A stretch of 64,000 nucleotides of DNA from Streptomyces sp. YPW6 (GCF_018866325.1 NZ_CP076457.1:3941001-4005000), one strand, 5' to 3'; shown: positions 42,945 to 51,830, counted from the stretch's first letter. A program made the numbers and translations. The notes: generated by a model from the sequence alone, not told the origin.

Positions 42945-44173
42945 ATGGGTGAGAGCTTGATGCTGGGAGACCGCCTCCGGGTGGCACGCAAGACGCGAGG
43001 GTTGTCCGTTGCGCAGCTTGCCCAGCGGGTCGCGATCTCCGTCAGCCTGCTTCAGAAGCTGGAGTCCGGTGCTCGAAAGGCGACGCCGAGTCTCATATTG
43101 GCCCCGGCACGAGCGCTGCATTTCGGACCGGAGGTGTTGACCGGTCAGCCGTACTACGGGGAAGCGGAGGCCGAGGACGGGGTCCACACCGTCATTCCGG
43201 AGCTCCGGCGGATCCTGCTGTGCTTCGACACCCCCGACGAACTGGAGACCCGCCCACGTGCTCTGCCGGTTCTGGCCTCCGAGGTGGACCAGATTGCTGC
43301 ACTGCGACGTGATGCCCGGTACGTGCCGATGAGGCCGCTGCTCCCCCGGTGATCACCGAGCTGACCCATGTAGCGCTCGGCGCACGCGGTGAGGGACAGC
43401 AGAAGGCGTTCTGGCACCTGGCCCGCGCCTACCGGGCCGTCAACAGCCTGGCGCACAAGATGGGGCACCATGACCTGGGCAACACAGCGCTGGAGCGGGT
43501 GCGATGGGCCGCTGACCGTACCGGCGATCCGCTCATGCAGGTCACGGCCGGCTTCCTGGTGGCCGGGTCGATGCTCCGCCAGGGGGCGACCAAGACGGCT
43601 CGTCGCAAGCTCACCGGACTGCGCGCGGAGCTGGAGCGACTCCAGCCGGAAGGGGCGTACAGCGACGACGCGCTGTCCGTGGACGGGGCGTTGCTCCTGA
43701 AGCTCGCGGTGGTGGATTCGCGGGAGAACAACCCCGAGGGAGCCGAAGAGCTGCTGCGGGAAGCCGAGCAGCTCGCGGGGATGGCAGGCAACCGGGACAG
43801 CCTCGCCTACGAGATGAGCTTCGGGCCGACGAACATCAAGATCCATACGGTGCACACGCTGATTGACACCGGGGACAACGCGCAGGCCCTGGTCCGGCTT
43901 GCCGAATGGGGCGAGGGCGGCGCCGGATGGATGCCGCCGGCCTCGACGGTCGGTGAGCGATCCAGCCACCACCACATCGATGTCGCCTCGGCACGTCTGG
44001 CGGAAGGCGACCGCAGTGGTGCGTTCGCCGAGCTGAAGCGGGCGAGGAAGATCGCTCCGAACCACACGCGATTCCACCCATCCGTACGCGAAACGCTCGG
44101 CTCGCTGGTGCGGATGGACGCGCACCCCTCTGCGGAGCTGTCCGCGTTCGGTGTCTGGGCAGGCGTTGGGTAG
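42945..44173 (+). pseudogene. XRE-family HTH/TPR regulator, frameshifted
   Basis: The first frame (from ATG 42945; ATG 42960 also possible) encodes an HTH ('LGDRLRVARKTRGLSVAQLAQ', 'SVSLLQKLESGARKATPSL') and ends at TGA 43350-43352. The homologous protein continues without a gap in a second frame from GTG 43349 to 44173 ('ITELTHVALGARGEGQQKAFWHLARAYRAVNSLAHKMG'), a TPR-like sensor domain. Together they give the usual 410-residue Streptomyces regulator, so one base appears lost near the run of five C at about 43343-43348. It is either a real frameshift, a sequencing indel, or two proteins coupled by the GTGA overlap. The target is unknown. Confidence 0.75.
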
Positions 44174-44262
44174 CACAACTCGTCTGTTGAAACGGGCACT
44201 GAGTTTGAACTCGTGGTGTCGTAGGGGCTGACGGCTCGTCGCCTGTGCGGTATCACCGGGAC

Positions 44263-44802
44263 ATGCGGTATCCACAAGGAGGCGGGCTGACCGCCGAACG
44301 GCAGCAGTTCCGCCAGGAGTTACGGCTCAAGGCGGCCGAGATGTTCGCTCGGGGCGAGGCGAGCTCGGTGATCGCCGAGGACCTACGGGGCAGCGTTCGT
44401 TCGGTGCAGCGATGGCGGCAGTTGTGGGACGAGGGCGGTCCGCGGGCTCTGCGGTCGCAGGGGCCGGCGTCGCTGCCGAGGCTGAGCGAGAAGCAGTTCG
44501 CCCAGTTGGAGGCGGAGCTGGCCAAGGGACCGGCCGCGCACGGCTGGGAGGACCAGCGCTGGACCCTGAGCCGTGTGAAGACGGTGATCGGCCGACGCTT
44601 CCACCTGACCTACACGATCCAGGGTGTGCGCAAGCTCCTGGTCCGTAATGGCTGGTCGTGCCAGGTGCCGGCCCGACGTGCGATCGAGCGGGACGACGAG
44701 GCGGTGGCCGGGTGGGTCAAGGAGGTGTGGCCGTGCGCGGAAGACTCGCGGCGGCCCGTGGAGCCTGGCTCGTCTTCGAGGACGAAGCCGGATTCTCCAT
44801 GA
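44263..44802 (+). CDS. IS630 transposase N-terminal part (winged helix)
   Basis: 179 residues from ATG 44263, the start that gives the common family N-terminus 'MRYPQGGGLTAERQQFRQ'. It has helix-turn-helix segments for terminal-repeat binding ('GSVRSVQRWRQLWDEGG') and a winged-helix 'TYTIQGVRKLLVRNGWS'. The frame ends in 'SSSRTKPDSP', which reads over the other frame coding for 'VFEDEAGFSM'. This suggests the full protein is made by a -1 shift around 44730-44755, a common arrangement in this family. Confidence 0.85.
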   Translation: MRYPQGGGLTAERQQFRQELRLKAAEMFARGEASSVIAEDLRGSVRSVQRWRQLWDEGGPRALRSQGPASLPRLSEKQFAQLEAELAKGPAAHGWEDQRWTLSRVKTVIGRRFHLTYTIQGVRKLLVRNGWSCQVPARRAIERDDEAVAGWVKEVWPCAEDSRRPVEPGSSSRTKPDSP

Positions 44803-45329
44803 CGCCGCCGCAGGCGAAGACCTGGTCACAGCGCGGTCGAACCCCGGTGGTGGGAGTCCGCGGCCGCTCCCGCAGACGGATATCCATCGCCGCGCTGACC
44901 TGCTACAAAGCCGGCCACCGCTCAAGACTGATCTACCGGCCGCGCCGGGACGACGGCAACCGCGACGGACGCAAGAGCTTCTCCTGGCGCGACTACCGGG
45001 ACCTGCTGATCGCCGCCCACCAGCAGCTCGACGGCCCGATCGTGCTCATCTGGGACAACCTCAACGTCCACAAGGCCGCCGACCTGCGGAAGTTCGCCGA
45101 ATCACGTGACTGGCTGACCATCTACTACTTGCCGCCCTACGCACCCGACCTCAACCCCGTCGAAGGGATCTGGTCCCTCCTGCGACGCGGCTGGCTCTCC
45201 AACGTCGCCTTCTCCACCCCCGAACACCTCGCCCGGCGCATCCGACGCGGCCTACGGCACATCCAGTACCGCAGTCACCTCATCGACGGCTGCCTCGCCG
45301 AGACCGGCCTGACCATAAGGCCCGCCTGA
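44658..45329 (+). CDS. IS630 transposase catalytic part (DDE)
   Basis: The -1 frame relative to the winged-helix part; useful homology begins at about 44757 ('AARGAWLVFEDEAGFSMTPP'). The DDE catalytic residues are visible: Asp in 'FEDEAGF', Asp in 'VLIWDNLNVHKA', and Glu in 'LNPVEGIWSLL'. It ends at TGA 45329, inside the IS right end. The start codon drawn is only the first in the frame; the protein probably arises as a fusion by frameshifting. It appears intact. Confidence 0.85.
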   Translation: MPGAGPTCDRAGRRGGGRVGQGGVAVRGRLAAARGAWLVFEDEAGFSMTPPQAKTWSQRGRTPVVGVRGRSRRRISIAALTCYKAGHRSRLIYRPRRDDGNRDGRKSFSWRDYRDLLIAAHQQLDGPIVLIWDNLNVHKAADLRKFAESRDWLTIYYLPPYAPDLNPVEGIWSLLRRGWLSNVAFSTPEHLARRIRRGLRHIQYRSHLIDGCLAETGLTIRPA

Positions 45330-45410
45330 GCAACCCCACGACATCACGAGTTCAACTTCAGTAATCGCGACAGCGGCACAGGAGGGGACCGTATCGGCAA
45401 CACTGGTTGT

Positions 45411-46244
45411 ATGCCGAAGCCTGGACCTTTGTCTGCCGAACTCATCCCTGATGGTACCGAGTTGGAGGACTTCAACGCCGCATATCGGAAGGCCAAGAGA
45501 GAGCGTGTGCCGTTCGTGTGCGTATCAACCGGTAGCCGAGGCACATGGACGGCCAAAGTCGACGTGCTGAGCGCTGCTGCCTGGCCTGTCTCGCAAGAGC
45601 GTCAGGATCTGCTGGACAAGGTCATCGTGGGGCTTGTGGCCCAGGATTCGGCGCGCACTGGCACCACGGGCCCGGACTACTTCACAGTGTCCGGCCTGAA
45701 GGATGAAGTGCTGGCGCGCTCCGTTGCTGCCGCCATGCACGCGGGCCTCTACGGCGATCTCCTGCCGCTGGAAGAGCTGCTGCCGACCTCGCCTGTGCGC
45801 GTCGTGCCTGCTCCTGTTGGCAGTGCTTCCTCCGGCGTCGGGGCCGCTGCCCCCGTCACGGGCTGGGATGCCGTACGGGTGTCTGCCGATGAGGCGGCCG
45901 ACATGGATGACCTGGGACATCTCGTGGGCCTTGTAGGCAGTGCCGTCGGACAGCTGTCGGTGCTGTTGGCTCGGGCCACGGGGCAAGTACTCGACCCGGG
46001 CGCCGACCCGTCCACTGCAGATGCCGACCTTGCGGGCCAGTCCAGTGTCAGGAGAGCCGTCCATCTGCTGCAGGACGCTTACAACGACTCGGACCCCACG
46101 ACTGCGCAGGCATCCCGGCTCACTGCTCTTCGAGGCGCACAGCACGCGCTGGAGGGTGCAGCCTTGGCTCTGCTCACGATGGAACGGCAGATCGTCCAGG
46201 GCGCGCGGGCACACCAGGAAGCAGCTGACATCACGGGTGATTGA
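45411..46244 (+). CDS. Hypothetical protein
   Basis: 277 residues from ATG 45411, just outside the IS. The N-terminal part ('AELIPDGTELEDFNAAYRKAKRERVPF') looks like a small alpha/beta unit, and the middle is Ala/Val/Gly-rich. The C-terminal 100 residues are helical ('HLVGLVGSAVGQLSVLLARATG', 'ALEGAALALLTMERQIVQGARAHQE'). There are no catalytic motifs, signal peptide or membrane helices. I do not recognise the family. It is probably cargo of the island. Codon use is less extreme than in the neighbouring core genes. Confidence 0.5.
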   Translation: MPKPGPLSAELIPDGTELEDFNAAYRKAKRERVPFVCVSTGSRGTWTAKVDVLSAAAWPVSQERQDLLDKVIVGLVAQDSARTGTTGPDYFTVSGLKDEVLARSVAAAMHAGLYGDLLPLEELLPTSPVRVVPAPVGSASSGVGAAAPVTGWDAVRVSADEAADMDDLGHLVGLVGSAVGQLSVLLARATGQVLDPGADPSTADADLAGQSSVRRAVHLLQDAYNDSDPTTAQASRLTALRGAQHALEGAALALLTMERQIVQGARAHQEAADITGD

Positions 46245-46331
46245 TTTCGTCGCCGAGGCGGTCCCTTATCGGGGCTGCCGGTGATGGCCAACATGCGTCG
46301 CTGATGTGACAAGGCTTGCTACGGTCCGTCC

Positions 46332-47192
46332 ATGACGTTGCCGGTGCCTTCTGCGCGTGCTGTTGATCTGCGGGTTGAGTCGGTTGATGACCTGCTTGAT
46401 CGGGTGGAACGGTCTTTGCAGGTCCGCTTTGATCGAGACACGGTGATCCGTAAGCGCCGCTCTGTGGGCGTCCGTACGAACCGCGGTACATGGGTGCGGG
46501 TGGAGCGGCGGACGTTCAAGCGCATCGAAGCCCAGGGCGGTAATGGGCCAGAGGCGGCGGCCGTTCTGCGTGGGGTGGCCATGCCGCGCTGGTGCGGAGC
46601 GGTGACCTGGCGCGATGAGGCTGAGCCTGTCATGTGGCGCGCTGATGAGACGGGACTGGTGGACGATCCGCCGGTGGGTGAGGCAGCCTTGGTGATCGAG
46701 GATCCCCGGCTGCCTGACACCTGGTGGGACGGGTTGAACGCTTCGCTGGATGCCCTCGCTGCACAGCCCACCCCTCGTGTAGCGACTTCGGACACTGAGT
46801 CGATGACGCAGGACCTTGTGGAGGCCACCATCCGGCCGGTCTTCCCTGGGATCCCGGACCTCATGGTTGATGAATGGGCTTCTGCGCATGCGGACTTGAC
46901 TTGGGCGAATGTCATGGGCCCGGAGTTCTGCATCATCGACTGGGAGGACTGGGGGATGGCGCCTCGGGGGCTTGATGCGGCGACCTTGTGGGGCAACGCG
47001 CTTGCTGTGCCCGCCCTTGCGGATCGGGTCTGGGCAGAGCGGCGGCCGGACCTGGAGAGTAGGTCCGGCCGCCTGATGGCGCTGTTCTTCTGCGCGAAGG
47101 TTGTGGGTCCGTACGCTCACGACGCCGATCCGAGGCTGGAGCCTGCGCGGAAGGCGGCTGCTCATCTTGTCGCCGGGCTTCAGCCCGTCTGA
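46332..47192 (+). CDS. Phosphotransferase (APH/choline-kinase-like) family protein
   Basis: 286 residues from ATG 46332. The C-terminal half shows the kinase-like catalytic order 'SAHADLTWANVM' (Brenner-type H-x-D-x5-N) and 'CIIDWEDWGMAPRGLDAATLWGN' (metal Asp and following loop). The N-terminal lobe has 'DRDTVIRKRRSVGVRTNRG'. Members phosphorylate aminoglycosides, homoserine, choline or small metabolites. The N-lobe is short, but the catalytic residues look complete. Its 3' end overlaps the convergent aldo/keto reductase by about 13 bp. The substrate cannot be told from sequence; a resistance role is only one option. Confidence 0.75.
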   Translation: MTLPVPSARAVDLRVESVDDLLDRVERSLQVRFDRDTVIRKRRSVGVRTNRGTWVRVERRTFKRIEAQGGNGPEAAAVLRGVAMPRWCGAVTWRDEAEPVMWRADETGLVDDPPVGEAALVIEDPRLPDTWWDGLNASLDALAAQPTPRVATSDTESMTQDLVEATIRPVFPGIPDLMVDEWASAHADLTWANVMGPEFCIIDWEDWGMAPRGLDAATLWGNALAVPALADRVWAERRPDLESRSGRLMALFFCAKVVGPYAHDADPRLEPARKAAAHLVAGLQPV

Positions 47193-48028
47193 TCGTTACG
47201 TGCCAGGAGCTGACGGTACTGAGTGATGGCCTCGAAGTTCACTTCGCGGGCGAGTGAGTTGATCAGCTCCTCCAGGTGTGCGGTCTTGCTCGTACCTGCC
47301 GCCACTGCGTCGACCTCGGGCAGGTGGAACGCGGCACGGAAGGCCGCCTGTCCTGGGCTGCAGTCCTGACCTGTGCCCATGAAGATGCGTGGATCGAACC
47401 GCTTCCAGATGGGCTCCGTTGTGCTGCCGCCGAAAGGGCTCATGCCCCACAGCGCTGATGGCTGCCAGCGGGAGACGAGCGTCTCGCTCGCGTCCAGGAT
47501 CTCGGCTCCGACGACGAGGCCGGCGCGGACCATCAGCACGTCGGGGCGTGGGAGCGGATGTCTGGCCAGTTCTGTCAGCGGCCGGGGATCCCAGGAGGAG
47601 ATCCCCCAGGAGCCGCAGAGCCCTGCTGCGGTGGCGTCCACGAGCACGGAGCAGGCGGCTTCCAAGCGGTCCTGCCGCTGAGTACGGGAGCCGTCGGCCA
47701 GGCTGTGCTCGGGGTTGTGCAGGAACACCAGGTCCGGCTCGCGGCCCAGGTCCCGAGCGGCCTGTTCCAAAGCAGTGTGGAGCCGGCCGGGGTCAAGGGA
47801 GTGTTCCGAGGTGCTTCCTGCCGGGAAGTAGCCGACCTTCGTGGACACTGTGAACTTCGGCAGCAGATCGCCGGCTACCTCGGCCAGGACCTGGTGCGAG
47901 TGGAAGTCCAGGTAGTTGGTACTGGTGTCGATCGTGGTGATGCCGAGGTCCGCGGCAGCCGTCAGGAGAGAGCGTTCGTGACGAGACCGGTGTAGCCCGA
48001 GGACAAGTCGGGGGTGAGTGGTGCGCAA
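47180..48028 (-). CDS. Aldo/keto reductase
   Basis: 282 residues if the TTG at 48028 (behind GGAGGAG) is the start, which lies inside the end of the JmjC gene. TIM-barrel AKR features are 'LGITTIDTSTNYLDF' (catalytic Asp/Tyr region, with Tyr in TNY), 'FTVSTKVGYFP', 'DLVFLHNPEHSL' and 'CGSWGISSWDP'. The C-terminal NADPH-binding segment 'VAAGTSKTAHLEELI' is present. It is the last gene of the leftward operon with a peptide gene and a JmjC-type oxygenase. It could reduce a carbonyl generated on the peptide or in a linked metabolite. Confidence 0.85.
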   Translation of the reverse strand: MRTTHPRLVLGLHRSRHERSLLTAAADLGITTIDTSTNYLDFHSHQVLAEVAGDLLPKFTVSTKVGYFPAGSTSEHSLDPGRLHTALEQAARDLGREPDLVFLHNPEHSLADGSRTQRQDRLEAACSVLVDATAAGLCGSWGISSWDPRPLTELARHPLPRPDVLMVRAGLVVGAEILDASETLVSRWQPSALWGMSPFGGSTTEPIWKRFDPRIFMGTGQDCSPGQAAFRAAFHLPEVDAVAAGTSKTAHLEELINSLAREVNFEAITQYRQLLARNDQTG

Positions 48029-49158
48029 ATCTCCTCCTCCACCAGGATCGCTGCTACTTCGGTCACCTCGGTGCCCACCGCAGGGGCCACCTCGCCCAGA
48101 TGGACAGGCTTCCCGCTCAGCAGGAGGCGGAGTGCGGGGAGGGCCTTGGCGCTGAGCGTGAGCTTCCTGCCGGACGTCACGACGTCGACTGTCGCTCCGT
48201 TCTCCTCGATCCGGGGCGGGAAGTGCGTGGTGCAGACGACGGCTTCGAGGTCGCCGAAGATGTCGAGGAAGGGCACCTGCCGAGCGGGCGTCGTCTCGTG
48301 TTCGTACGTCCTCAGGAAGTCAGCGGGGGCACGCTCGGCAGCGAGTCGGGCCGCGGCCCCGGTAAGGGCCTGGTGATCGGCTGCGACGGTGCGGTCGAGG
48401 TCGTGCCGGAAGATCTCGTGTTTGCGGGACCAGTCGGCCAGCCACGCGAGCCAGCTCGCTCCGGTGCGCTTGGTGATCCCGAACGTGACGTGCAGGCTCT
48501 TGCCCGTTCCGCTGCCGGTGCGGGTGGCCTGGTGCCAGTGGCCGCGGGGGATGTGCATGACGTCGCCAGGTGTCATCGTGCCGGACCAGACGACATCCTC
48601 GCTCGGCGTGGTGTTGGGATCCGCGTCCCGGTACATCGGGGCCGTGCGCGAGGTACCGCGTACCTCCCAGTCCTTCTCGCCGGCGAGCTGGACGATCAGG
48701 ACGTCGTGGTCGTCCCAGTGGAGCGGGAAACCCGCCGCGTCGTTCGTGGTGAGATATGCGTTCACCTGCACTCGCTCGTGCGACCACCACTGCAGGGCCC
48801 GGCAGGTGACTTCCATCGTCGGGTCGAAGACATTGGCCTGGTCGAGGATGAGTGTCGCACCCTCGCGCAACAGCGATCCGAGGCTACGCATGTTGACCAT
48901 GGAGATGCTCTGGCCGCGCGGGCTGACGCTGTCGGTGTAGTAGACGGCGGGATGCACTTCCTCGCCCTTGCGGAAGCAACGGAACTGGGGTCGGTACAGG
49001 CTCCTGCGCATGGCGATGTCGAGCAGGCGGTTCGGGGTCAAGATGCGGGAGGCGAGGTCTGGATCGTCCACGTGTCCGCGTACAAACTTGGTACCGAGTG
49101 CCTCGGCTCCGTTCCACCCCAGCGCCTTCTCGACGGCTTGGATCAGTCGATGTTCCAC
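47962..49158 (-). CDS. JmjC/cupin oxygenase (ribosomal-oxygenase-like)
   Basis: 398 residues from GTG 49158 with GGAGG six bases upstream. The double-stranded beta-helix has 'FPLHWDDHDVLIVQLAGEKDWEVRG', giving the HxD iron ligands, and 'VMHIPRGHWHQATRTG' with the distal His, as in the ROXA/NO66 hydroxylase family and other JmjC Fe(II)/2-oxoglutarate oxygenases. A dimerisation-like helical part and a C-terminal winged-helix-type domain ('AVGTEVTEVAAILVEEEICAPL') follow, as in ROX proteins. The family hydroxylates amino-acid side chains in peptides or proteins. A 55-codon peptide gene lies just upstream on the same strand with a hairpin between, so the peptide is a plausible substrate. Confidence 0.85.
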   Translation of the reverse strand: MEHRLIQAVEKALGWNGAEALGTKFVRGHVDDPDLASRILTPNRLLDIAMRRSLYRPQFRCFRKGEEVHPAVYYTDSVSPRGQSISMVNMRSLGSLLREGATLILDQANVFDPTMEVTCRALQWWSHERVQVNAYLTTNDAAGFPLHWDDHDVLIVQLAGEKDWEVRGTSRTAPMYRDADPNTTPSEDVVWSGTMTPGDVMHIPRGHWHQATRTGSGTGKSLHVTFGITKRTGASWLAWLADWSRKHEIFRHDLDRTVAADHQALTGAAARLAAERAPADFLRTYEHETTPARQVPFLDIFGDLEAVVCTTHFPPRIEENGATVDVVTSGRKLTLSAKALPALRLLLSGKPVHLGEVAPAVGTEVTEVAAILVEEEICAPLTPDLSSGYTGLVTNALS

Positions 49159-49200
49159 CGCTACCTCCAGATGAGTTCGGCTTCGTGATGCAGACGCTCA

Positions 49201-49234
49201 GCGGGGCCGACACGGCAGGCCGCGTCGGCCCCGC
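49201..49234 (-). promoter_or_regulatory. Hairpin between peptide gene and JmjC gene
   Basis: Arms 49201-49211 and 49224-49234 are an 11-bp perfect GC stem with a 12-base loop. There is no T-run on the minus strand, so partial termination, attenuation or mRNA stabilisation is more likely than full termination. It would raise peptide over enzyme expression. Confidence 0.7.
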
Positions 49235-49246
49235 CTTCTTCGGGTG

Positions 49247-49414
49247 CTACTCGATGTCGTTCAGGTTTCCGTCGCCTCCCGGCCACGGTGAGTCGCCGGA
49301 GCTCCCCTGGTTGTCCGACCGGAGGCTGTCGTACCGGTCGTGCACGGCGGTCAGTTCCTCGACCGCCACCAGAAGGCCGCTCTGTGCCGGAGGCGGCGTT
49401 GCATTCTCTGCCAC
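49247..49414 (-). CDS. Small acidic peptide, candidate RiPP precursor
   Basis: 55 codons from GTG 49414 to TAG 49247-49249, with GGAAGGAG seven bases upstream; too short for most gene finders. The first half is a probable helix ('SGLLVAVEELTAVHDRYDSL'); the second half is Gly/Ser/Asp/Asn-rich ('NQGSSGDSPWPGGDGNLNDI' plus a final Glu). There is no Cys, so it is not a lanthipeptide or sactipeptide. A helical recognition part followed by a flexible, Asp/Asn-rich part, the strong ribosome site, and the JmjC oxygenase and AKR genes next in line make it look like a peptide substrate. A small regulatory or toxin-like protein is the alternative. Confidence 0.65.
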   Translation of the reverse strand: MAENATPPPAQSGLLVAVEELTAVHDRYDSLRSDNQGSSGDSPWPGGDGNLNDIE

Positions 49415-49441
49415 TTCGTGCTCCTTCCTTCATCGAGTTCT

Positions 49442-49465
49442 CCTCCGCCCGGGCTCGGGCGGAGG
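49442..49465 (-). terminator. Hairpin upstream of the peptide gene
   Basis: A 10-bp perfect stem (49442-49451 with 49456-49465) and four-base loop. It is probably a terminator or processing site for the upstream two-gene unit, leaving the peptide mRNA with its own 5' end. The promoter of the peptide gene would then lie in 49415-49544; none could be fixed. Confidence 0.6.
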
Positions 49466-49544
49466 TCCCTCGGCCTCCCGCTGTACGAGAGTCCGAGGCA
49501 ATCCGCACGTACCGGTACGCGCCGGCCGTGCGGAGACTTAGTGG

Positions 49545-49919
49545 TCACACGGGAGCGAGGTCCTTATTCCGCAGTCCCTCCAGGACACGTGCGAGCAACG
49601 CCACGTCGGGCTCCCGGGACTCGACAGCGGCCCGGCCCTCCTCGTACCAATGGCCAAGGGCCTTCTGCCAGGTGATCTCCGCCTGCATGACTTCGGCGCG
49701 GATCTCGCTCATCGCGAGCTCCGCTTCCACGCGGAGGCGGGCAAGGTCAGCTGGAGTGATACGCAAAGGCTCAGGGAGGACAATCAGGTCCGGATCGCCA
49801 GGCGGGCGCAACGGCCCGAAGTCGATCTCGACACATGCATCGGGGTGGGGGGCATCGGCCAGCTCCGCTGCGGGCAGGAGACGTAAGGCGATCCTGCGGA
49901 CGTTCACCGACCGGGTCAC
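49545..49919 (-). CDS. Hypothetical protein downstream of the HATPase
   Basis: 124 residues from GTG 49919, overlapping the stop of the HATPase gene (GTGA). The N-terminus is a short basic segment ('RSVNVRRIALRLLP'), followed by a Pro-rich middle and two long helices ('LRVEAELAMSEIRAEVMQAEITWQKAL', in sections) that could form a coiled coil. There are no Cys motifs, signal or membrane parts. I do not recognise a family. Coupling to an anti-sigma-type ATPase suggests a regulatory partner. Confidence 0.6.
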   Translation of the reverse strand: MTRSVNVRRIALRLLPAAELADAPHPDACVEIDFGPLRPPGDPDLIVLPEPLRITPADLARLRVEAELAMSEIRAEVMQAEITWQKALGHWYEEGRAAVESREPDVALLARVLEGLRNKDLAPV

Positions 49920-50347
49920 CGCCCGGACCCGTCGGCTCTGACGCGCAGCTCTGCCCAGACGACCTTGCTGGCGGGGTGCAGGTCGTACCCCCAGCGGTCA
50001 CTCAGCGCGTCGACGAGAAACAGACCTCGGCCGCTGCCGGAGTCGTCCTCTGAAGTTGAGATCGCCGGGGCCAGCGGGGATGTGTCGGCGACGGCAATCC
50101 GGACAGTGTCGTCGCCGACACGTGTGATGGCGACGCGGGTCAGGTGGCATCGCGTGTGGACGATGACATTGGCGACCAGCTCGGAAACGATCAGCTTGCC
50201 ATCCTCGGCCAGGGATGCAAGTCCCCATGTATGCATGGCTGTTTGGGTCAGCATGCGAGCGCGGCGGGCGGATTCGGATGCGCATGGCAGGGTCTCGCTG
50301 TAGCCAGGTGCACCCGTCGCGTTCGGTCTGGCGCCGGTCGTCGTCAT
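49916..50347 (-). CDS. RsbW/SpoIIAB-type ATP-binding regulator (HATPase_c_2)
   Basis: 143 residues from ATG 50347 with GAGGAGAG upstream. The GHKL fold has its N-box 'IVSELVANVIVHT', G1-box 'VRIAVADTSP' and G2 'SGSGRGLFLVDALSDRWGYD'. Streptomycetes carry dozens of these small anti-sigma-like proteins, which pair with XRE regulators such as the one encoded divergently at 50573. It is the first gene of a leftward run that includes the peptide, JmjC and AKR genes, so it may control them. The partner sigma factor or XRE protein is not known. Confidence 0.88.
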   Translation of the reverse strand: MTTTGARPNATGAPGYSETLPCASESARRARMLTQTAMHTWGLASLAEDGKLIVSELVANVIVHTRCHLTRVAITRVGDDTVRIAVADTSPLAPAISTSEDDSGSGRGLFLVDALSDRWGYDLHPASKVVWAELRVRADGSGR

Positions 50348-50572
50348 GGAGCTCTCTCCTCGGGAGGTGGGGCGCCCGGCCCTGACGGAGGTGGCAGGGT
50401 CGGGCTCTCTCCGAGCCGTCGAGCTTGGGAAGTTGCGAATCCGCCCGTCGGCCGATGTTCAGTCAACGGTCTCGGCGGGGCATAAAGGGACTCCGAGAGA
50501 TGACTCCAAGACGGAGTCACCGAGAGATTGCTGCACGCAGCATCTGACCAACGTGCAGTAGGGGGGAGGGCG

Positions 50573-51830
50573 ATGGACCGCCAGGCAACGGATCCGCGCG
50601 ATGTCGTCGCAGGGATGCTCGACGACCCTCGTCTGCTTGCCGCGTTTGCCGAGCGCGACATGGGGACGCTGTTCCGCCTGCTCAATCACCGGGGTGTCAG
50701 TACCCGGCGCCTTGCCGCAGATGTTGGCATCACCCAGGGGCGGCTCTACGACTACATGAACGGCAAGAGCCGGGTCGAGAAGCTCGTCCTGTTCGAGCAG
50801 ATTGCTGATGCCTTCCACATTTCCTGGTCAGCTTCTTGGGCTGGCGCGACGAGCGTGGGAGCCGGCGGAGGCGAGAGAAGTTCATCACTCTGCTCAAGTG
50901 CCGCCCGATGGCGATGACTTGGCTGCCATGGATGCCTTCCGTACCGCCGATCGGCAGACCGGTGGCGGGCGGCTGTACCAGGCCGTCGTGCGGCACCTCA
51001 GTGACCGCGTGGCCCCGCGCCTGGTCGACGCTGACAGCGGGCCGCAGATCTTTGCCGCAGCGGCGGCCCTGACGGAAATGGCCGGCTGGATGGCGCACGA
51101 CTCGGGCCAGGATGCCTTGGCCGCACGGCATTTCACGCGCGCGCTTCCCTTGGCCCGTACCTCCGGTGACCTGCCCCTGGCCGCGCACGTCGCCGCGAGC
51201 AGCAGCCACCTCGCACTGCAGGCCGGAGAAGCTTCGCAGGCCGCACACTGGGCCATGACCGGCCTCGATCTTGCTTGGAGAGGCCCGCGTATCCCGGCCC
51301 TCGTAGCCCGACTGCACACCATGCACGCCCGAGCCCTCGCCGCGGCCTCCCAGCACACCCCGGCATCCCACGCCCTGGAACAGGCCCACCGCGCAGTCAG
51401 CGACTCCGCCGACACCGACCATCCCTGGCTGAGCCCCTTCGACCATGCAGCGCTGGCCAGCGAGTCCGCCCTCATCATGCGTGACCTGGAACGGCACGAC
51501 CAGGCGCTGTCACACGCCGAGAACGCCGTCCGGCTCCGCGAGGACGGCCGAGCACGGTCCCTCGCGCTGGGCCGCATCACGCTCGCCGACATTCACATAC
51601 GCCGGTCGGACCTTGACGCGGCGATCAGCGTCGGCAACGACCTCCTCAGCACAAGCCCTACTCTTGGCTCCGTTCGCGTTGCCCGCCAACTCGACGATCT
51701 GCGAAAGCTCTTGGAGCCCCACAAGGGATACAGGCCCGTACGGGACTACCTGGCGCGATTCGGCGAGGCGCGGCGCGCAAGAATGCTGCTGCTGGCCGAC
51801 ATCATCACGCCCAGGGGAGACGCCCCATGA
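50573..51830 (+). pseudogene. XRE-family HTH/TPR regulator, frameshifted
   Basis: ATG 50573 (AGGGGGGAGG upstream) opens a frame with an HTH ('RRLAADVGITQGRLYDYMNGKSRVEKLVLFEQIADAF'). At 50820-50822 an extra T shifts it: the natural continuation 'PGQLLGLARRAWEP' and the rest of the TPR-like protein lie in the +1 frame to 51830 ('ALAAASQHTPASHALEQAHRAV', 'YLARFGEARRARMLLLADI'). Removing one T restores one protein of about 418 residues. So it is either a recent inactivation or a sequencing error. Its 3' end overlaps the Nudix start (ATGA), and it is divergent from the HATPase gene. Confidence 0.78.

Larger units (their letters stand above)
44198..45362 (+). mobile_element. IS630-family insertion sequence
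   Basis: About 1165 bp bounded by imperfect 29-bp inverted repeats: the left end reads actgagtttgaactcgtgg and the right end, on the other strand, actgaagttgaactcgtga. A clean TA target duplication is not evident (left flank CA, right flank TA-like). It sits directly after the frameshifted XRE gene and carries two overlapping transposase frames. Confidence 0.85.

Noticed and set aside
46332..47192. Aminoglycoside resistance gene
   Set aside because: Only the general phosphotransferase fold is visible; nothing in the sequence fixes an aminoglycoside substrate.
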